Part shown: positions 28,584 to 39,785 of the stretch, in pieces
Layout: every line of letters begins with the position of its first letter
How positions within the stretch are numbered: the stretch's first letter is position 1
DNA from: Streptomyces sp. JJ66
GTDB lineage: Bacteria; Actinomycetota; Actinomycetes; Streptomycetales; Streptomycetaceae
Assembly: GCF_019303495.1 (NCBI RefSeq)
Contig: NZ_JAEVFI010000011.1
Coordinates: 123,449 to 187,448 of the forward strand
Direction: 5' to 3'
Length of the DNA stretch: 64,000 bases
Program-made: the position numbers and the translations under genes
Notes under the pieces: model-generated
Database searches by the model: none
Told to the model about the DNA's origin: nothing
What the model saw: only the letters and a program-made list of their open reading frames with translations

Positions 28584-29828
28584 ATGAGCACCGGCACCGC
28601 CGACTCCACCACCACCACCGCCGAGGCCCCCGGCGAGCCCGAACAGCCGGTCTTCCCCTACGCGCGGGCGTGCCCGTTCAGCACGCCGAAGGAGTACGCG
28701 CAGATGGTTGAGGAGGACGTCTCCCAGGTCACCCTGCGCGGCTCGGGCCTGCGGATATGGACGGTCACCGGCTACCACACCATCCGGGAGCTGCTGACAG
28801 ACCCGCGCGTGAGCGCCTCGCGCAAGCACGCCAACTTCCCCTTCTACTTCATCGCGCCACCGGAGTTCCGCACGGAGACCTCCTTCATCGGCTACGACGG
28901 CGCCGAGCACACCAGCACCCGCCGCAAGGCCGCGCTGACCTTCACCCACCGCCAGGTGCAACGGCTGCGCCCGCGCATCGAGGAGATCGTTGACGACCAC
29001 CTGGACCGGATGCTGGAGATGGAGCCGCCGGTGGACATGCACCGCGTCTTCTCGCTCGCGGTGCCGATGACCGTCATCTGCGAGCTGCTGGGCATCCCGC
29101 AGGACGAGCACGACTTCTTCATCAAGCACGGCACCGCCCTGCTGGGCGGCCACAGCACGGCGGAGGAGCGCCAGGCGGCGATCGTCGAGGTCAACGCCTA
29201 CGTGGAGCAGCTGATCCGGATCAAGGAGGAGAAGCCGGGCGAGGACCTGCTGAGCCGGGCGATGGCCGACTACCGCGCGTCGGGCGAGGAGTACACCGAC
29301 CGCGACCTGTTCAACATGGTGCGGCTGCTGATGAACGGCGGCCACGAGACGACCGCGAGTCAGATCTCCCTGGGCACCGCCTGCCTGCTGGAGAACCCGG
29401 ACCAGCTCGCCCTGCTGAAGGCCGACCCCGAGCTGGTCAAACCGGCGGTCGAGGAACTGGTGCGGATCGCCACCATCGGCGACACGGCCATCCCGCGTGT
29501 GGCGCTGGAGGACATCGAGATCGGCGGCAAGGTCATCCGCGCGGGAGACGGCATCCTGTGCCTGGGCCTGGCCGGTAACCGGGACCCGGAGGTCTTCCCC
29601 GAGCCCGACAAAATGGACATCAGCCGGGGCAGCCGCAAACACCTCGGGTTCGGCCACGGCGTCCACCACTGCATCGGCGCGGACCTGGCCCGGCTGGAAC
29701 TCCAGATCGTGTGGAGCAAGCTGTTCGCACGCATCCCGACGCTGCGCCTGGCCACCCCCTTCGCGGACATCCCCCGCAAGGAGGGCGCGGTCATCTACGG
29801 CCTGTGGGAGCTGCCCGTCACCTGGTGA
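28584..29828 (+). CDS. cytochrome P450
   Basis: A 414-residue soluble P450 with I-helix NGGHETTAS, ExxR in EELVR and heme loop FGHGVHHCIGADLAR. It follows the ferredoxin and reductase genes after 36 bases with AAGGAG before the ATG, so the three form a self-sufficient monooxygenase cassette. Likely a hydroxylase or epoxidase in tailoring; regiochemistry is unknown. It appears to be the last gene of the cluster on the right. Confidence 0.93.
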   Translation: MSTGTADSTTTTAEAPGEPEQPVFPYARACPFSTPKEYAQMVEEDVSQVTLRGSGLRIWTVTGYHTIRELLTDPRVSASRKHANFPFYFIAPPEFRTETSFIGYDGAEHTSTRRKAALTFTHRQVQRLRPRIEEIVDDHLDRMLEMEPPVDMHRVFSLAVPMTVICELLGIPQDEHDFFIKHGTALLGGHSTAEERQAAIVEVNAYVEQLIRIKEEKPGEDLLSRAMADYRASGEEYTDRDLFNMVRLLMNGGHETTASQISLGTACLLENPDQLALLKADPELVKPAVEELVRIATIGDTAIPRVALEDIEIGGKVIRAGDGILCLGLAGNRDPEVFPEPDKMDISRGSRKHLGFGHGVHHCIGADLARLELQIVWSKLFARIPTLRLATPFADIPRKEGAVIYGLWELPVTW

Positions 29829-29960
29829 ACCCGGCCCCCCAGACCACCGGTGTGCCGGCCACCAGCACGGGCCAGGCCTGCGACACCAGCCGAACCTGGC
29901 GAACGCGATCTGCCCCGGTGACACCGACCGCACCGGCTCCCGGAGCTGAGCGGAACCCAA

Positions 29961-29997
29961 CGGGGGGTGGCGCGACCGTCGGTCGTGCCACCCCCCG
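29961..29997 (+). terminator. terminator after the P450 cassette
   Basis: An 11-bp inverted repeat (29961–29971 with 29987–29997), whose stem continues through GACC/GGTC with one mismatch, sits between the P450 stop and the end of the convergent VCBS gene. Confidence 0.82.
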
Positions 29998-30022
29998 TGC
30001 CTGTGCCCCGCGCCTGGCTGGG

Positions 30023-31812
30023 TCAGCCGAACGCCCTGATACCCGACCAGTCCACCGAGAGAACCGTCTTCACGTGGGCGTTGGTGTTGGTCTTCGACGG
30101 GTGGTAGACGCGCATCGTGCCGTCCTTCCCCGAGCGGGCCCACAGGTCCGGAATGCGGTCCCCGTTCACGTCAGGGATGGCGATGATGGCCGTGATGTTG
30201 GTGGCCGTCCAGTTTGAGCCGTATTTCTGGTCTCCATCACGGGAGTTGACGGACAGTCTGAGCGATTGCAGATCGACGCTGCCCGCCTTCGCCCCCGGCT
30301 TGCCGTGACGCAGGTACATGTTGCCGTTCTCCAGGTTGCGCCACAGCAGGTCGGGCGTCCCGTCCAGGTCAATGTCCGCCACGTTGACGACTTCCCGGGT
30401 AGCCCAGGCGGTGTGCTGCATCAGCGTCGCCTTCTGGAAGCTCGCTCCGGTGTAGCCGGTGAGCATCCAGTACTCCTTCCCCGCGCGCAGCGCCAGGTCG
30501 GGGAGCTTGTCGCCGGTCACGTCACCCACGGCCTTGATCTGTGTCCACCCCGCCGGGTCGGGGGCGTTGGAGGGCAGCAGGACCCGCAGGCGCTTGTCCA
30601 CGTTGAAGCTGCCGTAACCGTCGCCGGGGTAGAGCCAGAAGCCGCCGTCGGGGGTGCGGGCGAACAGGTCCGTCGCACCGTCGCCGGGGTAGGTGTCGGC
30701 GTACTTGGCGATCAGGGCGGCCTTGCCGGTGTCGGGGTCGTACCAGTGGCCGGGCTGGTTGAGGGTGCCCTTGGAGTTGTAGGAGGCGGCCATGGTGCCG
30801 TACAGCTCGCCCTCGGGGTGACCGGGCAGACCGCGCAGCTCGCCGGAGGGGTAGATGGTCAGCAGGTCCGGGCGTCCGTCGCCGCCGAGGTCACCGGGGC
30901 CGTCGGCCTCCGAGCGGGGCGGCACGTAGAAGTGATAGTCGGTGCGCTCGCTGCGGTTGCCGACCGCGTCGTAGGCGTAGACGTGCAGGTAGATCGGGCC
31001 GGAGTGCGGGGGTTTGAGGTTGGAGACGGTGGCCTTGCCGGAGCTGGCGGTGACCGTCTTGTAGCTCTGGCTGGAGAAGGTGTACTTGAACTTGGTCGCT
31101 CCGGCGGAGGAGAAGGTGGCCGATCCGCTCTCCCCGAACGTCATGTTCGCCCAGGTGGCGCCGTCTGAGGTGGCCGCCGTGAAGACCTCGCTCTCCACCG
31201 TCGGCGCCGGAGGCGCGGAGGCATCGATGGTGATGCGGCAGGGCTTCGTACCCGGCGGGAAGAACGTGGAGACAGCGCCCTCGCTGTCCTCGGCCCGGAC
31301 ATCCCAGTAGTAGCTGGTCTTGTCCGCCAGCGTGGTGGAGGGGATCGTGATCGAACCCCGGCCACTGCTGAGCGTGGTGTCAAGGGTGCCGCTGGGGGCC
31401 GACGTACCGGCCTTCCAGAAGCGGAAGCGCAGGCCCTTCAGGTTGCCGTCGGGATCGCTGGACCTCGCGGAGATGACGAGGTTGGTCTTGGCGACGGTGC
31501 GTCCGCTGGTGGTGCAGGCGCCGCCCGGGGTCATCGTGCCGTCGGTGGGCTCCTTGGGCTTGCGGTTGTAGTCCACCGTCAGGGTCGCGGTGGAGGCCCG
31601 GAACTTGCGCCAGGTGTAGGTGCTGGTCTCGGTGGTCGCCCGCAGGCCCAGGGTGATGTTCGACCAGCCGTTCTTGGCGCCCTTCTGCGCGGCGTCCTTG
31701 ACGTTGAAGGACACGTACTCGTCCTTGCACCTCGACCCGTAGCCGTGCGCGAAGGACTTCTTCTCCTGCAGGGTGGACCAGGAGGGTTGCTTGTTCCAGG
31801 TGGCCGTCACCC
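30023..31812 (-). pseudogene. FG-GAP/VCBS-repeat secreted protein, 5'-truncated
   Basis: About 595 codons of a cell-surface or secreted protein: the end of a DNRLRE-type domain (ATWNKQPSW …), a linker with two fibronectin/Ig-like segments, then FG-GAP/VCBS repeats with Ca-binding loops such as DVTGDKLPD, DIDLDGTPD and DVNGDRIPD. It has no signal peptide, promoter or plausible start. Reading upstream of about 31812 runs straight into the antisense of an Rhs gene. It is therefore an N-terminally deleted remnant, although translation from an internal or antisense start (frame open to 32020) cannot be excluded. Confidence 0.75.
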
Positions 31813-34800
31813 CCTGGAAAGAGGGCAGCGGCACAGCCGATCTGACGGACGCCGAGCCCGGCTCCCCCGTCCCCGTCGCTGACCTTCCCGTCGCCCTCGG
31901 CGTCCCCGAAGGCACCGACCCGGCCGATGTCGCCGGTGACTGGACGGTGGGGCTCGCCGCGCCCGAGACCTCCCAGGACGCGGGCGTATCCGGCCTGGTC
32001 ATGAAGATCACGCCGCCCACCAGCGCCGACCCCGGCGCCCAGGTGGACCTCAGCGTCGACTACACCGCCTTCGCCGACCTCTACGGTCCGCAGGCCGCCG
32101 ACCGCTTCGGCCTCATGCTCCTGCCGGACTGCGTCTACGACGCGCCCGACTCCGGCGACTGCGCCCCCGACAGCGGCGTGAGCACCATGTCTCTGTCCGC
32201 CGAGGAGAGCACCCCGGCCGGCGACGCCTTCCAGCCGGTGCCCAGCGAAGTGGAGCTGGTGCCCGCCGCCAAGGCCCCCACCCGCGCCGAAGCCCCCGAG
32301 GGAACCACGACCCGCCGCATCGTCACCGGCTCCGTGCCGGTGGGCCAGTTGCTCGGTGAGGACGCCGGTTTCGCCTCCCGGGCCGAGGGCGCCTCCGTGC
32401 GCACCGCGGCGCTGCCCGCCGCCGGGACCTCGGCCGGCTCCGGCGTCGTCGGCGCGCTGGACACCGGCGCGTCGGCGTCCGGCGACTACACCGCCACCCC
32501 GCTGTCGTCCGCCGGTTCCTGGGCCGCTGGCTCCTCCTCCGGCGCCTTCACCTACTCCTACCCCTTGCAGGTCCCCGAGACGGCCGGCGGCCTGGTGCCC
32601 AAGGTCGCGCTGGGCTACTCCTCGCAGTCCGTGGACGGACGCACCTCCGCCACCAACAACCAGGCGTCCTGGATCGGCGACGGCTGGGACTACAACGCGG
32701 GCGCCATCTCCCGCACCTATGCCAACTGCCGCCAGGACTCCAAGAAGTCGGGCTCGAACAACGCCAAGCACCGCACGGCCGACCTGTGCTGGGGCTCGAA
32801 CAACGCCACCCTCTCCCTGGGCGGCATGACCACCGAACTGGTCTGGGACAAGGACAAGGGCACCTGGTTCACAGCGAACGGTGACGGCTCCAAGGTCGAG
32901 CTGCGCAAGGACACCAAGCTCGGCAACGGCGACGCCGACGGCGAGTACTGGGTCGTCACCACCCGCGACGGCACCCGCTACCACTTCGGGCGCCACCGGC
33001 TGCCCGGCTGGTCCGAGGGCGACCCGGTGACCAACTCCGTCCTGTCCGTCCCGGTCTACGGCAACCACCCGGGCGAACCCTGCTACCAGGCAGGCAACTG
33101 GGGCAAGTCCTCGTGCACGCAGGGCTGGCGCTGGTCCCTGGACTACGTCGAAGACGTCCACGGCAACGCCATGTCCCTGTGGTGGAAGCGCGAGACCAAC
33201 TACTACGCCAAGAACTTCAACTTCAAGGCCCCCGTCTCCTACCACCGTGGCGGCTACCTCACCCGCATCGACTACGGGCAGCGCGCCTCCTCGCTCTTCT
33301 CCGCCAAGCCGCTGGCGCAGGTCTCCTTCACCGTCGCCGAACGATGCTACGCCGAGGACGGCGTCACCTGCTCGGAGGAGAACTTCAGCGCCAAGGACCC
33401 GGGTAAGTACCGCATCTGGTACGACACCCCCGCCGACCTGCGCTGTGCGCCGGGCAAGCAGAAGTGCTGGAACGCGGGCCCCTCGTTCTGGACCCGCAAG
33501 CGGCTGGACAAGGTCGAGACCAGGACGCAGCGCGTCCGTGGCTCCGAGAGCCTGAAGCTCGTCGATACCTACCAGCTCAAGCAGAAGTTCCCGGTGTTGC
33601 GCACGGGCCCCAACACCGCCCTGTGGCTGGAGTCGATCAGCCGCACCGGGCACGGGGTGGACGGCAAGACCGCGAAGCTCAGCCCAGTGCGCTTCGAGTC
33701 CAACGCCGACGACATGCCCAACCGCGTCATGCGGGGAAGCAATGACCCGCGTCCTGGCTTCTCCCGGCTGCGCATCGCGCGCGTCATCAACGAGTACGGC
33801 GGCGAGACCGTCATCAACTACCGCAAGCCCGCCGGTGAGTGCGCCAGCGGTACCGGGCTGCCCGGCAAGTCGGATAAGGCGGCCCTGAAGTCCAACAACC
33901 GCCTGTGCTACCCGGTGTTCTGGCATCCGGACCCGGAGGCGGAAGAAATCGACTGGTTCCACAAGTACGTGGTGGATTCCGTCGAAGAACTCCCCAACGT
34001 GGACGGCGCCTTCTCCACCCACACCCGCTACGGCTACCAGAACGCCGGCTGGCGGCTCGCGGAGCAGGAGTTCACCAAGAAGTCCCGGCGCACCTACTCC
34101 AAGTTCGCCGGGTTCGAACAGGTCACCGTCCTCACCGGCACCACTGACGCGGCCATCGGCAGCAAGCCCACCAAGGCCGTCACCCGCTTCTTCCGGGGCA
34201 TGGGCGCCAGCGTGCCCGTGAAGTCGGTCACCGGGCAGGAAATCGCCAAGGACGAGGAGCCCTTCGCGGGCCGCATCGCCGAGGAGCTCACCTACGCGGA
34301 GGCCAGCGACGCCGACGACAAGTGGCTGACCCGCACCATCACCCAGCCCGACGCCACCCAACTCGGCAAGCGAGTGCGCGGCGACGGCCTGAGCGACCTG
34401 CGCGCCTGGCGGGTGACCGAGCCCCGCAGCGTCTCCTACACCAAGTCCTCCGGCACCGGCGACGACCAGCGCACCGAACGCGCCGTCGAGACCAAGACCA
34501 CCTACGAGCCGGTCTACGGCCTGCCCACCCGCACGGAGTTCCTCGGCGACACCGGCAAAACCGGCGACGAGTCCTGCTCGCTGATGGAGTACGTCCACCA
34601 CCAGGGCAAACACCTCATCGGCCTGACCAAGCAGGTCCGCACCAGCGCGACGACCTGCGCCAAGGCCACCTTCAGCGACCTCAGCACCCTGGCCTCCGCC
34701 AGCCGCACCGCCTACGACGGCGGTGACTACGGCGCCGCGCTGAGCGGATCGACCCGCGGCCTGCCCAGCAAGACCTGGTCGCTGAAGGCCGACGGCTCCG

Positions 34801-37800
34801 GCTTCCAGACGGACGGCAGCGCCACCTTCGACGCCATCGGCCGCGTCATCAAGCAGACCGACCCCGACCAGAAGTCCTCCACCATCACCTACGACCCGCC
34901 CACCGGGCAGGCGTACAAGGTCATCCACCGCAACCCCCTCCTGCACACCGAGACCAGCGAACTGGACCCGGGCCGCGGCACCACCCTCAAGCGGACCGAC
35001 ACCAACGGTCACTCCCACCTGATCAGGTTCGACCCGCTGGGCCGCCTGACCGAGGCGTGGGGGCCGGGACGCAGCCCCGGGAATGACAAGGTGCCGGACT
35101 TCCAGGCCACCTACACCACCCCCGACTACGATCCCGCTACCCAGATCCGCAAGCCCCCGTACATCACCACCCGCACCCGGGGCCACGACGACCGCGTGGA
35201 AACGTCCGTCACCCTCTACGACGGCATGGGCCGCGAGCGGCAGAGCCAGGAGCAGGCCACCGGCGACGGGCGCCTGATCACGGACACGCTGTACAACACC
35301 TCCGGTGAGGTGTGGCAGACCAACAACGCCTACTTCACCGAAGGCAAGCCCGAAGGCGAGCTGTTCACCCCGCTCGCCGACACGGCCGTACCCAACGCCA
35401 CCCGCTACACCTACGACGGCCTGGGCCGGGTGCTGACGGAGATGCCCGTCCTGCGGGGCTCCGACACCCCCGAGCGGGCCACCCGCTACACCTACGGTGC
35501 CGACCACTCCACGGTGATCAACCCCAAGGGCGGCGCGTCCTACCGCGTCTTCTCCGACGCCCTGGGCCGCACCACCCGCGTGGACACCTTCACCGACACC
35601 GACCGCGAGAAGTTCACCTCCCTCCGGTACGGCTACGACAAGCGCGGACAGCTCGCCCGGGCCACCCACTCCGCCGACCCGGACCACCCCTGGTCGTGGA
35701 CCTACGACGGGCGCGGCCGGATGAAGACGGCCACCGACCCGGACACCGGCACCACCCGCACCACCTACGACCACCTCGACCGGCCGGTGACGGTCACCAA
35801 CGCGCGCGGCATCACGGTGTGGACCGGGTACGACGTGCTCTCCCGCCCCACCCAGCAGCGGCTGGACAACTCCACCGGCACCCTGCTGGCGGCGTACGGC
35901 TACGACGCGGCGGCCGGCGGCAAGGGCCTGCCCTCCACCGCCACGCGCTACACCGACGGCCAGCCGTACACGATGAAGGTGGACGGCTACACCGACGACT
36001 ACGCCCCCACCTCCACGACCCTCACCCTGCCGCACACCGTCGCGACCACCTGGGGTCTCAAGAGCTCCTACACCTACGGCTACGAGTACACCGACACCGG
36101 GCTGGTGCAGTCCGCCACGCTTCCCGCCGCCGGGAACCTCGAAGCCGAAAAGCTCGTCACCCGCTACAACGAGGACGGCCTGCCACTGTCCGTCTCCGGC
36201 AAGGACTGGTACGGCTCCGAGGTCGTCTACTCCCCCTACGGGCAGGTCCAGCGCGCCACGCTCGGCCCGCAGCCCAACCGGGTGTGGACCCAGGCCAACT
36301 ACGACGAGGCCAGCGGCGCGCTCACCGACCAGATGGTCTACCGCGAGCAGACCGGCTCCCAGGCCGTCGTCGGCGGCAACCTCGTCTCCCACCGCTCCTA
36401 CTGGTACGACCCCGCGGGCAACGTCACCGCCATCCGCGAGCGGGCCAAGGGCATCGAGGAACGGCAGTGCTTCCGCCACGGACCCGCTCGGCCAGCTCAC
36501 CGACGCCTGGACCTCCAGCGAGCAGCCCTCCTGCGCCAAGGGGCCCATCAGCTCCGACGGCACCGTCAACGTCACCGGCGGCCCGGACGTCTCCGGCTAC
36601 TGGCAGGAGTACGAGTACGACCTGCTCGGCAACCGCACCTCGCTGGTGGAGAAGGACCTCGGCGGCGACACCGCCAAGGACGCCACCACCACCTACACCT
36701 ACGGCAAGGCCGACGGCAGCCAGCCGCACACCCTCACCAAGGTGAAGAAGGCGTACACCACCCCGGCCGGCGCCCAGGTGACCGCCGAGGCCGAGCGGCT
36801 GTACGAGCTGACGGGTGAAACCAAGTCCGTCACCTCCATCGACAACGGCGACAGCCAGGACCTCACCTGGACCTACGACGGCAAGATCGAGCGCATCACC
36901 GGCCAGGGCAGCAACGGCAAGACGCCCTACGTGGGCCTGGGCGGCAAATGCCTCGACCTCAAGGGCGCCATCGTCAAGGCGGGGCAGCCCGTCCAGCTGT
37001 ACTCCTGCAACGGCTCGTCCGCGCAGAACTGGACCTTCGACCCAGCGCCCCACCAGAGCGACGCAGACCTGGGCGCGCTGACGATCTTCGATGAGCAGTG
37101 CGTGGAGCCCGCCTCCGGGAAGGCGGGGGCGGCCCTGGGCCTCCAGAAGTGCGACGGCTCAGCCAACCAGCAGATCCGGCGCACCACCACGGGACAGCTC
37201 AAGCACCGCTCCTCCGGCCTGTGCCTGGCCGTGCGGAACAGCTCCACGGCCAACAGCACACCCGTCGTACTGACAGGCTGCGGCAGCGCCGCGACCGCGC
37301 AGCGGTGGGAACCGCAGAACGAGACCCGGCACATCTACGGGCCGGACGGATCGCGGCTCCTGACCGTCCAGCAGCAGCAAGCCACGCTGCACCTGGGCGA
37401 GGCCGAGGTCACCGTCCGCAAGGGTGGCGACGTCGTCAGCACCCAGCGCACCTACGCCGCATCCGGCGGCACGGTACTGCGCTCCCTCTACGGCACCGGC
37501 TCGGAACGCGTGGTCGCACTGGCCAGCGACCACCAGGGCAGCCCCTACGCGGAGGTCCACCTCACCGGCGACATGGCCGTACGCGTCCGCAAGCAGGACC
37601 CGTTCGGCAACCAGCGCGGCACCGACACGGTAGGCGCTGGCCTCACCACCCACACCGGGTTCCTGGGCGCCACCGAGGACAACGCCTCCGGCTACACCCC
37701 CCTCGGCGCCCGCCTGTACGACCCGGCCGTCGGACGCTTCCTGTCCGCCGACCCGCTGCTCGACCTGGCCGACCCGTTGCAGTCCAACGGCTACGCCTAC

Positions 37801-38532
37801 GCCCACAACAACCCGGTCACCCTCTCCGACCCGACCGGCCTGGCCGTCAGCCTGACCGCCTCCGAGCGCGCCGCCGCCCTCGCGGGCGCGGGCCTCTCCG
37901 CCGCGGCCGTCGCCCAGGCCACGGCCGACAAGAACCGGAGCATCGTCTCGGTGATCCGTGGTGCCGCCTGGGGAACCCTGAAGGAGTTCATCGGCATCAA
38001 CGACGCCGTGAACTGTTTCCAGGGAGACCTGTGGGGCTGCGGAAGCCTCATCATCGGGGCAATCCCGTTGGGCAAGGTGACGAAAATTCCCTCTGCCCTC
38101 AAGGCAATCGGCCGCACGGTCGACGCCATCCTGGCGTGGAGAACGGCGGTGGCCGCAGCCAAGAAAACTCTCGCCGTCGCCAACGCCGCCCTGGCCAAGG
38201 CGCTGAAATCCAAGAAGGCGGCGATAGCCAAGGCCAAGAAGGCCGCACAAGCCGCAAAGAAGAAAGCAGCAGAAAAAGCCCAAACCACCAGCAACAAGGC
38301 CGTCAACACCACCAAGAAGACCGGAAACACGGTCCAGAAGAAGGCTCAGGCCAAGTCCAACCCGCGCGCTTCCTCCGTCGCCAAGACCCACGGCACCAAA
38401 AGGGCCAGCAGCGGAACGAAGTCCACGTCCAAGCCCGGCGGCTCCTCCGGCGCCTCCTCCCGCAGCAAGGGTGGCACCAGCGGCAGCGGCGGCTCCGGCA
38501 AGGTGGATGAGGCACCCGAGTCCGGGGGCACC

Positions 38533-38979
38533 TGCAACAGCTTCACCCCCGACACCAAGGTCCTCATGGCCGACGGCTCCACCAAGCCGATCAAGGACGT
38601 GAAGACCGGCGACAAGGTCATCGCCACCGACCCCCGCACGGGTGAAACCCGGGTGGAGACGGTCACCGCCGAGATCACCGGCCAGGGCCTCAAGCACCTG
38701 GTCAAGGTCACGATCGACACCGACGGTGACCAGGGCACCAAGACCGCCCAGGTCACCTCAACCGACGGCCACCCCTTCTGGGTCCCCGAGCTCGACGCCT
38801 GGATCGGCGCCACCGACCTCCAACCCGGCCAGTGGCTCCGCACCAGCGCCGGCACCCACGTCCAGATCACCGCCGTCAAACGCTGGACCACCCAACAAGC
38901 AGGCGTCCACAACCTCACCGTCAGCAACCTCCACACGTACTATGTGGTGGCAGGGTCCACGCCGGTCCTGTCGCACAAC
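38533..38979 (+). other. Hint (intein-like) pretoxin-processing domain of the Rhs protein
   Basis: It opens with Cys in TCNSFTPDTKVLMADGS, has the internal TDGHPFW (TxxH) motif and ends in VLSHN. These are the catalytic Cys, His and terminal Asn expected of Hint domains that release the C-terminal toxin by self-cleavage. All key residues are present, so this module looks intact. Confidence 0.85.
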
Positions 38980-39369
38980 ACCGGCGGCGGCGGTCACATG
39001 TGCGATATCACCGCGACCGCTCCTGATGGGAGCACGCGTGTCGACGTGACGCTGGAGAGCGGTGACATGACTCCGGAGGAGGCTGCTCTCGGCTATCCCA
39101 ATAATGTCGCTTTCACGCACACGGAGCACCGGTTCTCGCGTATGGCAGGCGCCTCCACAGGACCGAAGGTCTCACTTCCCAACGATCCATCCGCTGGCAA
39201 ACACCCCTTGAGTCCCGGGGACGCGGTGACCATGCGAGGCCAACTTCCGCCCTGTCCAAGGTGCAAGGGGGCGATGAACCGCATGGTCAGAGAATTGGGA
39301 GTGTCAGTTACGTATATATGGGACGGGGTCAAGGGCGCCGGAACATGGAGGGCAAGGGGCAAACGATGA
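38980..39369 (+). other. deaminase toxin tip of the Rhs protein
   Basis: About 129 residues after the Hint Asn. Zinc-deaminase motifs are visible: H-x-E in FTHTEHRF (39118–39126) and P-C-x2-C in PPCPRCKGAM (Cys codons at 39253 and 39262). This is the cytidine-deaminase-like fold used by several polymorphic toxin families (DddA/SCP1.201-like and relatives); the exact subfamily and whether it targets DNA, RNA or nucleotides is not readable here. Codon usage is more AT-rich than in the Rhs shaft. Confidence 0.78.
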
Positions 39370-39785
39370 GACTGACTGCCACCGAGGTCGGGTTCTTTCA
39401 GGACTACGAGGACGAGGAGATCCTTGAGGTAGGGGTGAGTGGGATCGACGAGGCTGGCGTTCAGAGATCATTCTCAATCCAGCGATCCACCTATGAGCCT
39501 GACGAACAGGAAGTGCAGTCTGGAATGGACTCCTACGCCGTCTCGAACGAACAAGGTTTCACGGTTTACGGGTGCCTGCGGCGGGTGCATATTAGCGGCT
39601 CGTTGTTGACCCTAACTTTCACAGCTGAAGACGCAAATATTCTTGAAATCCCAACTGCCGTGGAAGTGGATCTGCATGATCCTGGAGTCGATATCCCGAA
39701 CCTATCCACAAAGTTGAGTGATATACTGAAATGGGGCGCACCCGAGAAGCGGCCAGAACTGATCGGGTTGAACGCTTCCGAGTAG
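39366..39785 (+). CDS. Imm10-like immunity protein
   Basis: A 139-residue acidic protein whose ATG overlaps the stop of the Rhs gene (ATGA), the usual place for a cognate immunity gene. The pattern YGCLRRVHISGSLLTLTFT … EIPTAVEVDL fits the Imm10 family as I remember it. It should bind and block the deaminase tip. GC content is clearly lower than in the surrounding genes (many A/T third positions), consistent with the tip and immunity gene having been swapped in together. Confidence 0.72.
   Translation: MRLTATEVGFFQDYEDEEILEVGVSGIDEAGVQRSFSIQRSTYEPDEQEVQSGMDSYAVSNEQGFTVYGCLRRVHISGSLLTLTFTAEDANILEIPTAVEVDLHDPGVDIPNLSTKLSDILKWGAPEKRPELIGLNASE

Larger units (their letters stand above)
31773..39369 (+). 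pseudogene. Rhs polymorphic toxin: 5'-truncated and frameshifted
   Basis: A large Streptomyces Rhs/YD-repeat protein. Genuine homology begins near 31830; the signal peptide and N-terminal domain are missing. The frame is open to about 36479, where an extra G (GG at 36480–36481) shifts it. The next frame continues correctly (DPLGQLTDAW …) to 39369. Domains in order: Rhs N-terminal region and YD repeats (about 32550–36920), ricin-type lectin (about 36926–37335), Rhs core end (NGYAYAHNNPVTLSDPTG near 37785–37840), a Lys/Ala-rich linker (38160–38500), Hint domain and deaminase tip. The two lesions imply a non-secreted remnant, unless the frameshift is a sequence error or a recoding site. Confidence 0.8.

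Noticed and set aside
31380-36575. A 1731-codon minus-strand frame opposite the Rhs gene.
   Set aside because: Gly/Val-rich antisense shadow; the plus strand encodes YD repeats and conserved Rhs motifs.
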